Below, piece after piece: positions 31,373 through 40,984 of a DNA stretch of 64,000 nt. The first letter of the stretch is position 1, and every line of letters begins with the position of its first letter. The stretch is from Branchipolynoe longqiensis (Eukaryota; Annelida; Polychaeta; Phyllodocida; Polynoidae). The translations under genes and the position numbers were made by a program. The stretch covers positions 79,615,911 through 79,679,910 of the forward strand of contig CM059198.1 of NCBI GenBank assembly GCA_030323885.1. The letters are read 5' to 3'. The notes beneath the pieces were generated by a model. The model saw only the letters and a list, made by a program, of their open reading frames with translations. It ran no database searches and was not told the DNA's origin.

Positions 31373-32420
31373 TATATTACTGGGTGCCCGGCCACGTTTG
31401 GGACACCAGATAATATTACAAAACTCTCCCCGGCTTTATCTCTTATCTGTCAGCTCATTTAACCAATGCTAAGGAAGAATGAAGACAAGTCACACAGATA
31501 AACAGTGGGGAAGTTGTTTTATTAACACCAACTCCTGTCCACCTACCAGTGACCTATCATCCACACCCCTTACCTTCTAGCCACATAGTATCTCATTACT
31601 ACTTTAGCCTGTATAGAAAGCAGTGTCCACAGCACATGGGACAGGAGTCCTATGGCTGTGTTCACACTCAATTGGAATATATGAATTTTGCCAGCATCAG
31701 ACAGAATGTCTGGGGTTCCTGCTCCAGAGTAGGTGTGTCTCACTCCAGAGCCAGGAGTAGAGTGATCTCTCTTCAGTGTGTCTGAAGCAGAGTCTAGAAA
31801 TATGATCTCGGTTTTGAGGCCAGTGTGGTCAGAGAGCCAATGGGGTGTGGGTGACTGGGCAGTCCTCAGCCAGCCAATCAGGCACCTCCACAGTCTGGGT
31901 GGGTGCCCCCCCCCCCCCAGTAGGGGTGGCTGTCACTCAACCAAGCTGCAGGTGGTGCCCTGTGTGTATATGCAGATTAGGCTGGTGGGCCCACCCAGTG
32001 GTCATGTAGGGACAGGTAGTTCCAAACAGTTACAATGGATCTCTGTTAAAATGGTCTTTTCTCCAATTGCACTCTTTATGAATGCATCGAGAAGTATTTC
32101 AACACTCATGTACTGTCTCTTATTTAGGAACATTTCTTCATTAATCTTAGGCATCACATACGAACATATATCTCACACAGCTTATATGATGTCATAATGG
32201 GAGTGGGATATTATTATTACTTTCAGTTTATATAACATCGTCCCCACTCCATCGCCCAAGACTAATAATGCTCTTTGCCAATATACAATTCTTAACCGAA
32301 AATCCGTATATTTTTACAAGCTGGTGCAATAGTTAATCCTAACTGCATGTGTTTAAACTAAAGCCGTCCAATATGAGTGTTAATAGCTGTTTTAGGTCTA
32401 CTTTCCTCGTCTACCAATAC
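31373..32420. other. Insertion splitting the Gypsy B RT
   Basis: About 1 kb without coding potential. It has the LTR-like repeat at 31390-31650 and, at about 31840-32020, a G/C-rich part with a C-run. The RT block between the first Asp motif and YLDD is missing, so some RT sequence was lost as well. Confidence 0.55.
31390..31650 (-). repeat. Dispersed LTR-like repeat, copy 2
   Basis: Partner of 30350-30620 (about 70 percent similar by eye). It belongs to the 1 kb block (31373-32420) that splits the Gypsy B RT. Confidence 0.5.
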
Positions 32421-32596
32421 CTACCAATAACCAGATTTTAGGTCTATAGAGGTAAACATTTTAGCTCCATGAAGTTGATAAAAAATATCCTGTATCCTGG
32501 GCAGAGGATAAGCATATTTAGTTGTCACTGCATTTAGCTTATGGTAGTCTCCATAAAGACAAATACTACCATCCTTTTTCAGTGCTATAGTTCTCC
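32421..32596 (-). pseudogene. Gypsy family B reverse transcriptase, fingers
   Basis: It reads ALKKDGSICLYGDYHKLNAV, YAYPLPRIQDIFYQLHGAK and FTSIDLKSGYW, the classic Gypsy RT blocks with the first catalytic aspartate. It ends at 32421 at the edge of the insertion. Upstream (32597 on) the sequence changes abruptly to GC-rich DNA. Confidence 0.85.
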
Positions 32597-32985
32597 AGCA
32601 TCGCCGGCCTACAGACCTCCAGCATGCTGTCAATTGCCCGCGGACGAGGCTGCCCAGCCGGCCGTCGCGGAACCCGGATATCTGCCGGCGTGACCTCCTC
32701 CACCTCGGGACGACACTCCGAGGCGGCGCAGTTGATTGCATCGACAATGCAGGCCACGGCCGGCTCTGTGGAGCGCCTTGCCGGCATGGTGGAGGCGATG
32801 ACACTGACCGCCTCTGCTGCCCCACCGCTTGCCCACGCCTCTGCGGCCGATGCCTCCACTGCCATGGAACCCCTCGCCGGAATCGTCGAGGCAATGGCGT
32901 TGCGTCTACCGCCGATCAGCTCCCGGGCCCCCCCTTGCCTCCGCACCGGGGTCGCCCCCGCCGGCCCAGGGGCCGCCGCCTCACC
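32597..32985 (+). pseudogene. GC-rich frame, possibly a DIRS gag fragment
   Basis: The + strand frame shows a repeated helical pattern: LIASTMQATAGSVERLAGMV, then MEPLAGIVEAMA. Composition is like DIRS-1 and unlike the Gypsy on either side. The spacing resembles the coiled region near the start of DIRS-1 gag (VAALERMSVRLDTI). The identity is a guess from composition and style only. Confidence 0.3.
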
Positions 32986-33006
32986 CAGCGTTTTCTATAT
33001 AACATA

Positions 33007-33870
33007 TTACCTGACTCGTTCAAAATTTGATATTCTCTCCCAGAAATACCAGTCCGACTCAAAATAACCCTTTTTTTTCCATTCCCCAGCGTGATTTTTG
33101 TATTTTATTTTATCCCCGACTTTCATAGGTTTGTGCGGCTTTCCACACTTCTTGTCATGAAAGGCTTTCTGACTTTGCTGCCGTTTTGCCGTCTGGACTT
33201 TCTTTGGATTTTGCGTTTCGGGTACCAACATTTCTTCCGCCATCAGCAACCTACCCCTCAGCCTCATGAGCAGCTGAGCCGGAGATGCATTCAAGACGGG
33301 CAATGGAGTGTTACGATAATTCAGCAAAGCTAACTGAAAATCCGAACCAGTCTTCTCACACTTCTTTAACATGTCCTTGACCGTTTGCACAAACTGTTCC
33401 ACCTGCCCATTACTGTGAGGATACTGTGGACTGGAATGCACAACCTTAAACCCATAGTGCTGTGCAAACTCCCTATACTCATGGCTCTTAAACTGCGGAC
33501 CATTGTCCGAAGTAACCTGACTAGGAATACTGTGCCTTGCAAAATTATCCTTCAATGCTTCAATGACTTTGACAGACGACGTATCGCCCAACAGCGTGAC
33601 CTCTGGATATTTTGTGTAATAATCTACAGTTATCAGGTAATTTTTATGGTTTAACTCAAACAAGTCTGCACCGACTTTTTCATACGGTTGACAGGCGATC
33701 GGGTGATTTATCAACGGCTCGTTATGCAAACTTTTCCGGTTGTCTTGGCAAGTGTCACATCGACTAACCTTATCCTTAATTTGCTTTTTCATATTCGGCC
33801 AAAACATACAGTCCCGCGCCAGCTGCTTGGACTTCGTCAACCCCCAAGTGTGTCTCATGTAACGGCTCAA
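33007..33870 (-). CDS. Integrase of Gypsy copy A3
   Basis: A 287-codon frame. The zinc-binding domain is partly visible (TWGLTKSKQLARDCMFWPNM, then CDTCQDNRKS). The catalytic core has ADLFELNHKNYLITVDYYTK (first Asp), SDNGPQFKSHEYREFAQHYG (second Asp) and SSPQYPHSNGQVEQF (Glu), the D,D-35-E triad. A small basic C-terminal part follows (GDKIKYKNHAGEWKKKGYF). The function is insertion of the cDNA. The frame start is in the zinc domain after a frameshift, so the protein would still lack its natural N-terminus. Confidence 0.85.
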   Translation of the reverse strand: MSRYMRHTWGLTKSKQLARDCMFWPNMKKQIKDKVSRCDTCQDNRKSLHNEPLINHPIACQPYEKVGADLFELNHKNYLITVDYYTKYPEVTLLGDTSSVKVIEALKDNFARHSIPSQVTSDNGPQFKSHEYREFAQHYGFKVVHSSPQYPHSNGQVEQFVQTVKDMLKKCEKTGSDFQLALLNYRNTPLPVLNASPAQLLMRLRGRLLMAEEMLVPETQNPKKVQTAKRQQSQKAFHDKKCGKPHKPMKVGDKIKYKNHAGEWKKKGYFESDWYFWERISNFERVR

Positions 33871-34530
33871 TCATTTCACCGGGAGGAACCACCACCCGAT
33901 TGCCTTTCATGACCAGATTATTTTCTATCGTTAACTCGTGTTTGTGTGGGATGTACTGTCTCAGACACGGCGGTGTCTGTATGCGTGTAGTGTCCCACCC
34001 ATATTCAATGTGTGAGATCAGCATGGACATGGATACATCCTTTTCATACTCTCTGACAATCTTACTCAACAAACTTGATGATTGAATGTCCAATGCGGCA
34101 ACGCAGGACGTGTCATCGAAAAGGTTACCATGACCTACTTTGGCACTATGCGCCATGGATAACGTGTCTGCAAAAAACATCAAAGAACCCTTCACATGAC
34201 ATAGCTGAATATCGTAATTTTGCAACCGCATTCTCTGCCTCTTAGCCGAAAGTTGTTGAATTGGTTTCTGCATTATCGACACTAACGGCTTGTGGTCTGT
34301 TTGAATCTGAACTTCTTTGCCAAAGATATAGTCATGAAACCTCTGGCATCCGAAACATATGGCGAGCATTTCTTTTTCAATAGTTGCATAGCCACACTGC
34401 GCTGAGTTAAGCGCACAAGATGCGAGTGCGATTGGCTTGTCATCTTGCATCAACAAGGCACCTAAACCTGACTGACAAGCATCTACTTGGATAACAATGG
34501 GTTTCTTGACATTATAATACAGGAGCCGTT
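33776..34530 (-). pseudogene. RNase H and connection to integrase, Gypsy copy A3
   Basis: It shows VIQVDACQSGLGALLMQDD (first Asp), ATIEKEMLAICFGCQRFHDY (Glu) and IQTDHKPLVSIMQKP (Asp), then QLCHVKGSLMFFADTLSM. The frame continues 100 residues to the border of the integrase zinc domain, where it is shifted by one base near 33830. It is open for 226 codons. Confidence 0.82.
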
Positions 34531-34559
34531 CTTAACTTTTCCTTCAACTTAAAAACGCG

Positions 34560-35190
34560 CCCTGCTGTTCATTCTGCCAGTGCCACGCAACTTCCTTAGC
34601 TAGGAGCATGCGCAGTGGTTTGGCTATCTCGGACATGTTGGGTATAAACTTGTGTAAATATCCAACCAGCGGCAACTATTGCTTGTATTCTGTCTGGATC
34701 AGGCTTCACACCTTGCTGGGTAAGTTGATGACCTACATACTTCACTGTAGTCTTACATAGCAAAGATTTTGTTTCGTTCAATTTAAGGTTAACGACCTAG
34801 ATTGGTCCAACACTGCTCAGAGCCGCTTGTAATGTTCCTCAACCGTTGATCCATATACCAAAATGTCATCCGTGACTATCCCGATACCGGGTATATCGCC
34901 CATGACACGGTGCATTTCCTGGCAATAATTTCGTCAATCGTTTTGGTAGGGAAAGGCCCTCTCTTTATCCCTTTGTTCAACTTAGTCGGATCCAGACAAA
35001 TCCTTATCTTGTTTTGTTTTTTTACGATAGTTATGGAGGTAACCCACTCGGTAGGTTCATCTTGTTCAACTATGACACCTAAGTCTACCATGCGATCAAG
35101 CTCACTACGTACCTTACCCTGAATGGCAAACGGAATCCGTCTAGGCATCAACAACAGGTTGTACAGATTTATCAACATGAATGACAGCAT
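34560..35190 (-). pseudogene. Reverse transcriptase of Gypsy copy A3
   Basis: The fingers are at 35190-34876: LDRMVDLGVIVEQDEPTEWV, LDPTKLNKGIKRGPFPTKTI. The segment that should carry the first Asp and the central palm is deleted near 34915. The catalytic box itself survives in another frame (VTDDILVYGSTVEEH, about 34840-34885). The thumb follows with stops (NETKSLLCKTTVKYVGHQLT). Not functional. Confidence 0.82.
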
Positions 35191-35659
35191 TTGCTTTGAT
35201 CAACCCCAAACCCTGAAACACATCTTTGTATTCGCTTACCAGCTTCTCCGCCAGGGCGCTGGGACTGTTCGTCGGCTTGGAAATGTTCATCGGCACAGTG
35301 CAGTGCACCTCATCCACCCGTGCCAGCAGCTTCAATGTCACACAAGCCTGCTTCCCCAAAATAGGCTGACAGTTCCGTACCACTTGGAACTTGAACACTC
35401 TGTCGTTGACGTCAAGCAGCGCCTCCCCATCAGGAGTGATCCGATGACCTGAGAACGTTACCAACGAATACCTGGTGTTCATCAGCCGCCCTGGAGCAAC
35501 TCTGTCGAAGCCGTACCTCGACAGCACGTTCGCCTCCGACCCTGTGTCGAGCTTGAACTTGACAGGGAAACCGTTCACCCAGACGACCGCATACCACAGC
35601 TCGGCGTCTTGCTCGGCACCGCGGTCCACGGCACCAATGAACAGATCCGTTGCCAGCAC
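35141..35659 (-). CDS. Aspartic protease of Gypsy copy A3
   Basis: A 172-codon open frame. The active site reads KFKLDTGSEANVLSR, so D-T-G is intact. The flap and dimer part follows (LVTFSGHRITPDGEALLDV). Then comes a linker (CQPILGKQACVTLKLLARVD) that joins the RT. The upstream border with gag has a stop at about 35683. Confidence 0.82.
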   Translation of the reverse strand: MLATDLFIGAVDRGAEQDAELWYAVVWVNGFPVKFKLDTGSEANVLSRYGFDRVAPGRLMNTRYSLVTFSGHRITPDGEALLDVNDRVFKFQVVRNCQPILGKQACVTLKLLARVDEVHCTVPMNISKPTNSPSALAEKLVSEYKDVFQGLGLIKANAVIHVDKSVQPVVDA

Positions 35660-35683
35660 ATTGACCTCCGCCGGATCTGGGTC

Positions 35684-36520
35684 TTACTCAGCATTGTGAG
35701 GGTCAGGCTCTTCAACAGTACGCTCGTTGACTCTGCCCAGTCTGCTCCTGCAGACCTTACCGAAGTGCCCGATCTTCTTGCAGGCTATGCAAGCCTTGCC
35801 CCTTTGCTGGGCAGACTTCCCGGCGGTGTTCATATTCACAGTTCTGGCAGCAGATCTTGAACTCTCCTGCACCGGCGACGCCGGCATTCCAAGATGGCGA
35901 TTTCCAAGATGGCATCACTGATGACCGAACCGCCGGTGCATCGGTATGCGCAGTAGCATAGTTCCTCAGAAAATCAATCTCCTGACTTTCAACGTCTGAT
36001 TTGGTGTCCTCCAACAGATCTGAACTGAACTCACTCATTTCACAAATACTGACACATTTTTCCAAAGTTAACTCAGTTTTTTACGTAAATTAACATTTCT
36101 CACACCAGCCACTAACCAATCGTGCAACAGCGACTCCTCCACCGTACCATATTCACAATCCTTCACCCTATCTCTCAACGCCGTGATGTACGTAGCCATA
36201 TTTGTTGTAGCTTGATTATGCGTATTAAACTTGTATCTTGTGATAATGAGACTGCACTTGCCTACACAATATGTTTGAAATGCCTCTGTGAGTGGCCCGA
36301 TCCTGTCTTAATCAGCGAGCGCGATATCCATATTGGCGAAAATGTTTTGCGCTTCTTCGCCAGCGACGTGAAGAAAGATGCAGCATTGCACTAGTTCTGT
36401 CTTCATTATGACACCTGCAGCTGTGGCGTATATGTCATATGCTCTGATCAATGTTTTCCAGTTCGATCTTGCATTGTTGCTGAGGACAAGCTGACCAGGT
36501 GGCCGCAACCCTGGCAGTGT
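35684..36520 (-). pseudogene. Gag of Gypsy copy A3
   Basis: N-terminal blocks (LHVAGEEAQNIFANMDIAL, ITRYKF), then KCVSICEMSEFSSDLLED and KEIDFLRNYATAHT-like pieces, and finally the zinc knuckle (CIACKKIGHFGKVC, a C-x2-C-x4-H-x4-C pattern) are visible. They lie in at least three frames with stops between. Confidence 0.8.
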
Positions 36521-36573
36521 ATTAGCGGGCTGCATTCTTCCTCATCTGACACCACAATCAATCAATCAACCAT

Positions 36574-36775
36574 GTGAAAGTACAACGTCTGAACACTTTG
36601 ACTTCTGGATACTGAATGGTTTATTCCCGTCCCAGGCTCAATGAACCGCCGGCTAAACTTTCCATGACGTCATCTCATTTACATACTCCTTTGTTTCACT
36701 CACTGTCTAGAACATCATGCATCTCATTAACATATATTACCCATGGGTCTGGACATCTATTATGCATATATCACA
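36574..36775 (-). repeat. 5' LTR of Gypsy copy A3
   Basis: Minus strand starts TGTGATATATGC and ends ACTTTCAC, as in A4. It is longer than the A4 LTR by about 40 bases in the middle. The primer site TGGTGTCAGA lies at 36545-36554, separated from the LTR by an unusual insertion of about 18 bases. Confidence 0.88.
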
Positions 36776-36779
36776 GTGG

Positions 36780-36970
36780 GTAGGGCTCTGAGCGCCCCTT
36801 ACACACTATCTTACTAGCATCACAATGTCTATTTACCTATCAATCAAGCACCACCACCAACTACATAAACACATGTATGCACCTGGCCATGAATACCTGT
36901 TTCACAAATAGAACGTTTGCATTCCCCCACCAATGCATCATTATTGTAATATTTTACAATCGGCTAGAGT
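36780..36970 (-). repeat. Second inverted block, right arm
   Basis: Partner of 29970-30185. It overlaps the end of the Gag-like frame (36941) and abuts the 5' LTR of Gypsy copy A3 at 36775. Confidence 0.75.
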
Positions 36971-37335
36971 CCCGATACGTTCTATTAAATCTATCCAATT
37001 GTGTAAGGCTCCCCTGTCTGACCCGTCCAAAAAGGGAACAGACTTACTGTACACTTTCAAAGATCTATTTCGTACCTCTCGCTGTCTATGTTCAACTTGC
37101 AAAAGCTCACGTGCTTGCCGACATTCTTCCCCATCTTCCCTTAATTCTGGCCTTTGCTTTACATTAGACAAACATTCTTCATTTTCTTCTCTAATATAAT
37201 CAAGACGTTGTGCCATCAATTTACTCCATGCCTCTAATTCTCCCGTTTCAGCTGAATAATTTCCCAATGCACACTGACCTTGAAACCAAAGCTGAAATTC
37301 TTCACGCACCTAGTCCTCCTTTGCGCGTGTCAATG
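36941..37335 (-). pseudogene. Gag-like coiled-coil frame beside the right inverted repeat
   Basis: It begins with an ATG at about 37337 (MPLTRAKED), has one TAG after nine codons, then stays open for 122 codons. It has a strongly charged, helical middle (LEAWSKLMAQRLDYIREENE, ECRQARELLQVEHRQREVRN) and ends VPFLDGSDRGALHNWIDLIE. That last block resembles the start of a retrotransposon capsid domain. The stop at 36941 lies in the second inverted block. It is unlike Gag of family A. It could be gag of the Gypsy B element or a gene belonging to the inverted-repeat unit. Confidence 0.5.
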
Positions 37336-37703
37336 GCATTTTCAAGCTGCTGTTGTACACACAAAACGACAGATGGCTAGGATAAATGTAACTCTATGAC
37401 CTCTACCAACACCAACTCACCCAATCACGTCACTGCTTTGGGGGTGTTTTGGGGGGTGGGGGGGGGTGGGGGAATACACACACACAATCAGATACATCAT
37501 CACATAATAACAATACCTAAAGTAGGTCATCAAAGGACAAACAGGTAATCTAAGGACAAACAACCCCTTCGACACGCATGGACGCTCTCAAAAGGGTCAG
37601 CTAAAGTCAATGGACTCTCTCAGAGGGGGTATCTAAGGTCAATGGACTCTCTCAGAGCCAGGATTACGTAATTTTACCCTCAAAAGAACCCTCCTATTCT
37701 ACT
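37330..37703 (-). repeat. Right terminal inverted repeat of the 9.5 kb unit
   Basis: Mirror of the left arm in sequence order, with small insertions in the GT/C-run part. The inner limit is about CATCTGTCGTTTTGTGTGT, 30-40 bases before a minus-strand ATG that opens the Gag-like frame. Confidence 0.85.
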
Positions 37704-37709
37704 GGTGAG
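37704..37709. repeat. Target-site duplication, right copy (GGTGAG)
   Basis: Identical to 28176-28181, immediately outside the inverted repeats. Confidence 0.75.
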
Positions 37710-39289
37710 CACCTCAGGCACATAAGACATATATGTGCCCGTGATGCTAAGAACACCTGATACAGTGATTGACCACCTGATACAGTGGACAAAATACACC
37801 AATCATAAGACATAGATATTAATAACAACAGTTAAACTCCCTGAGCTTAAACTCCATAAGTTTGATACATTAATTATTTAAACACAAACTCAACTTTTCA
37901 ACATTTAACTCATCAAGTTATTTATTATTTAATATGCACGAGACCTCATCACATTGTATTATTATGTATTGTTTATTGTTTACTATACACATGTCCCGTC
38001 AGCGTTACTCCTTCCCTTTTGTTACTCGCATTGCTTGAGTGCGTGCATGAGGAGCCCCCTATGCCTGAGCTGCTCCAAGCACATGACTGGCCAGAACGCC
38101 AAGGTGACTGTTAATACATGGTAATAAAGCAATGTTTATCCCATCTCCTCTTTCTGCGTTTTGTGTGCCCAGGTCAGAAATACATATATAATATCAATGT
38201 ACACAATACATATATATTTGAGGTTTTTTGTTAAATGAATTTGATTCATATATATCTTTTGTCAGTGCCGTAGCAGTGGTAGTCCGACCAACAGTGTTAC
38301 AGGTATACAGGTATTTACACACAATGTTGTACATGGTTTATATAGTAAATTGAAGTGTGATATAAATTCTGACATTAAACCTTTCTTAAGTGTACACAAC
38401 ACACTGAATAATTGATCAATTGACTAATGCTAAATTAGATAATAGATATAATAAACCGAGCCACAAATAGATCATATTGCAAAATATTCCGATATACGGC
38501 AGGGGGGGGGGGAGTGCTATTATGTGATGGTTATTCCTACGCCTAACCAGTTCAGCTAGTATGTATATGTATGTATGTATATATGTGTTGGTTGGGTTAT
38601 AGCTGAGTGACATGTGGATGACATAGTGAGTGCTGACAGGTTGAGTGCAGTGGCACTCAGGACCTGGCCCTTCTGCCTGAGTAGGGGTCAACACAATCCA
38701 GTAGGGGTCAACACAATCAGGATGTGAGGAGCAGCCAGATCAATGTTGGTTATCGCCAGGCAACCACTGGTGGTGGCAGAGTACAAGTTGCCATGGGGAC
38801 TGGAAATGTTCTTCTCCTATTGCGTGACAGGGGTGGTGTGACACCCTACCAGGGAACCAATGTACTATAACAATAAAGATAGAAGATTTGCCTTCCCTTA
38901 CTCTCTTCACTCTTACTTTCTCTTTATTCTTGTCTGTATTGTATTTCCCTGCAGCCTACTTGCACAGACACAGATCTGGGTACCCAGTCTTCAATATGGG
39001 CGGAGTACTGAATACATGAAAGCGAGGGAACGGAATGCACTGGGAGTAGAAGAAACAAGTACAGGGACAGTAGAAACATATAAACCATTAATCAAGAGGG
39101 AACTAATTGTACTGCTAAACTAACAACGACAACAAAATACATTTTAAAAAGAATTGGTAGATAAATAAATAGAACTACACTGATCATTCAAGCAAACTCT
39201 TAGATGGTACACATGCCAAGCATGGTACATCCAGGATCTAAACTTTACACTTAATTCAGCCTACAAGACAACTCAAACAACAGTTGGAA
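37710..39289. other. Intron sequence, no gene seen
   Basis: AT-rich sequence with one hairpin-repeat relic (38240-38295), a G-run (38501-38510) and a TATG/TGTA microsatellite near 38560. A stretch at 38640-38810 loosely resembles 30180-30260 (GGTGGTGG.CAGAG.AC..G, GCCATGG.GAC..GGAA). No exon was found. Confidence 0.55.
38240..38295 (+). repeat. Dispersed hairpin repeat, copy 3 (degenerate)
   Basis: TGATTCATATATATC, then TTTTGTCAGTGCCGTAGCAG, then TGGTAGTCC. The second palindrome has lost part of its stem. Confidence 0.55.
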
Positions 39290-39570
39290 ATAACAAAATT
39301 TATTCAAAATTAATCTATACTCAAGGAGCGATAATCAATAACTCGGCAATGAAGCCTTAATGAAAACCATGAGGAGCTTGTGTAGCGTACAGATCAGGAT
39401 ACTTGGTTCACAATGTTCGACATGTATGTGAGGAGTGCGCAGTTGACCGTAGTAGGCCGCGAGTACTGTTATCAATGAAAAAGCGCACATGTTACATATC
39501 AACAAGTTAATTAAATCATGGTTACAGGGACATATCATATGAGTTAAGTAGCAGCTCTCAACCCAACATC

Positions 39571-40293
39571 TCAACCCAACAGTAGAGAGAGAGCTGCGGG
39601 AGCGGCGCTTACATGAATGGGCTTAAGATAAACTTTCACAGCATCAGATTTCCAGGTCCCTGCGGTCATTATATTGTCAATCGCTAAGCCGGTACCTTGA
39701 CACGCTTGTGACGAACCCCTTCTAAGACTATGCAACGTAAACCCTCTATCTCGTCCGAATACGGTGCCAGCGACAATCCTAAGCGCCCTTAGTAGAATAT
39801 TAGCGGTCAAAGGCAGGCCTGACGGGAGCATAAATGCTGGATCACTAGGTGCAAGCGAGACAGAATCTAGATAGCGCGTCCAGGCTGCTACTGGATAGCA
39901 GGTTGAGCCAGGAATTGCTGGCAACCTAAAGATGATGGGAGACTCTGCTATTGACCTAGTCTTGGTAGAGCGGACAGTCACAAAGAGAACAATATTAAGT
40001 ACTTCCACGTCCGCAAATTTAAGGACATGTTTATTTAACATTACGTTTTGGGAAGTGACTACTAGATTGCTCTGCCGTAACATAGTCAGGAAACCAATTA
40101 GAAAGGCCGAGATCAGAACCACGGGCTGTGGCATTAATGAGGTAAGGAAACAAATTATTTCTTTAAGATCAGAAGCGACATGGCCGGAACTCTTACCGCG
40201 ATGTGCGTTGAATTTGTACAAAGGCCCCGCTTCATGGTTCTGATCTCGTTGGCGTCGAACGCGGAGCCATCTCTTGAAGCAGCTGTTACCCAA
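39571..40293 (-). CDS. DIRS-2 tyrosine recombinase, catalytic domain
   Basis: A 240-codon frame. It holds the catalytic residues of a tyrosine recombinase in order: IGFLTMLRQSNLVV (Arg), VRSTKTRSIAES (Lys), FTLHSLRRGSSQACQ (His-x-x-Arg), MTAGTWKSDA (His/Trp position) and VKVYLKPI (nucleophile Tyr). It ends 18 residues later. The core-binding domain is in the preceding frame (40517-40155) and the two overlap, so a single frameshift separates them. It would join a circular cDNA to the genome without making a target duplication. Confidence 0.88.
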   Translation of the reverse strand: MGNSCFKRWLRVRRQRDQNHEAGPLYKFNAHRGKSSGHVASDLKEIICFLTSLMPQPVVLISAFLIGFLTMLRQSNLVVTSQNVMLNKHVLKFADVEVLNIVLFVTVRSTKTRSIAESPIIFRLPAIPGSTCYPVAAWTRYLDSVSLAPSDPAFMLPSGLPLTANILLRALRIVAGTVFGRDRGFTLHSLRRGSSQACQGTGLAIDNIMTAGTWKSDAVKVYLKPIHVSAAPAALSLLLG

Positions 40294-40517
40294 GTTTTTA
40301 CTGAGCTGAAATAATTCAATATTCCGCCCGGCGACTTAAGCCTGTCTCTGAGGAGCATAAGAAACGAGAGTAAGTCATATGTTGATGGGTAGTGCACATT
40401 CACATCATGTTCATTACAAAAGTTGATATACAAGTTTATATGAGACGCTCTGTTAGTCCAAGTCCTGGCTGCTAGTGCACTGGAGTATGAGTTGAGCAGC
40501 CGCTGATGATGCATCAA
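40155..40517 (-). pseudogene. DIRS-2 tyrosine recombinase, core-binding domain
   Basis: A helical N-terminal domain: LNSYSSALAARTWTNRASHI, LYINFCNEHDVN, YPSTYDLLSFLMLLRDR, ILNYFSSVKTWV. This is the SAM-like DNA-binding part of tyrosine recombinases. It runs out of frame near 40180 where the catalytic domain takes over. Confidence 0.82.
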
Positions 40518-40576
40518 CGAGTAGCCTGGAAGATAGAGCCAAAAATAGTACTATCTTCCAGGTATTACATGTCATA

Positions 40577-40984
40577 TTACAGTAAGAAATCTAACGTGCT
40601 CAGACCGAACACTATTGTAACCCCAACTAGCTTACGCTCATCACAGAGTTCTTCCGCTTTCTTCTTGGATACTACTGAATCAATGGACCTACTCAAGGCG
40701 TCCGCTAACACCAAGGACACCCCCGGCTTATGGTTAATCTCAAGCTCAAAGTTTAGTCGAGCAGCTAATAGCCAAAGCTGCCTTGCACAGGCACACAAAA
40801 TTGTATCTTTCCCTCTCCCTGTTTCTAACACCTGCCTGGATGCAGCGTTATCCGTATTAACTACCACTAAGAAATCATGTGGATTTTCAGGCAAGAGATT
40901 AGCTACTGCGTGAACCAGATTGAGCGCCTCTAACTGGGCAATATTCAACTTAGCAGCGCACAATTCCTCATCGTATTCCGCCAC
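40577..40984 (-). pseudogene. DIRS-2 RNase H
   Basis: The first Asp lies in the preceding frame (KWLIECDSTLKAGGAF, about 41010-41060). Here are IAQLEALNLVHAVAN (Glu), VVVNTDNAASRQVLE (Asp) and EINHKPGVSLVLADALSRSI (His and Asp). The NTDNxAS and ADALSR motifs are shared with DIRS-1, -3 and -4. A single frameshift near 40990 separates the two halves. Confidence 0.85.

Larger units (their letters stand above)
32996..36775 (-). mobile_element. Gypsy family A, copy A3, 3'-truncated
   Basis: A minus-strand copy with 5' LTR, primer site, gag, protease, RT, RNase H and integrase. It stops at 32996 within the sequence that follows integrase (ACATATT.CCTGACTC), so no 3' LTR exists. It has the best preserved catalytic motifs of the family. 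It is inserted in the interior of the 9.5 kb inverted-repeat unit. Confidence 0.9.
28182..37703. mobile_element. 9.5 kb inverted-repeat unit with 6-base target duplication (Polinton-like ends)
   Basis: The left end reads AGTAGTATAGG.GGGTTCTTTT and the right end, in reverse complement, AGTAGAATAGGAGGGTTCTT. Similarity runs inward for over 300 bases. The unit is bordered by GGTGAG at 28176-28181 and again at 37704-37709. Ends starting AGT with a 6-base duplication are the textbook signature of Polinton/Maverick elements. None of their genes (protein-primed DNA polymerase B, retroviral-type integrase, protease, packaging ATPase, capsid proteins) can be seen. The interior is made of Gypsy and LINE pieces plus a Gag-like frame next to the right end. 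It is therefore either a gutted Polinton, or another large terminal-inverted-repeat element. Confidence 0.6.

Noticed and set aside
32566..32946. Minus-strand frame joined to the Gypsy B RT
   Set aside because: The GC-rich part changes composition abruptly at about 32597 and shows no Gypsy motif; the + strand frame has a more regular helical pattern.
28182..37703. An intact Polinton/Maverick
   Set aside because: None of the expected DNA polymerase, integrase, ATPase or capsid genes was seen; only the ends fit.
38860..39123. An 87-codon frame with a hydrophobic start
   Set aside because: No domain, no splice context and no repeat support; it could be chance.
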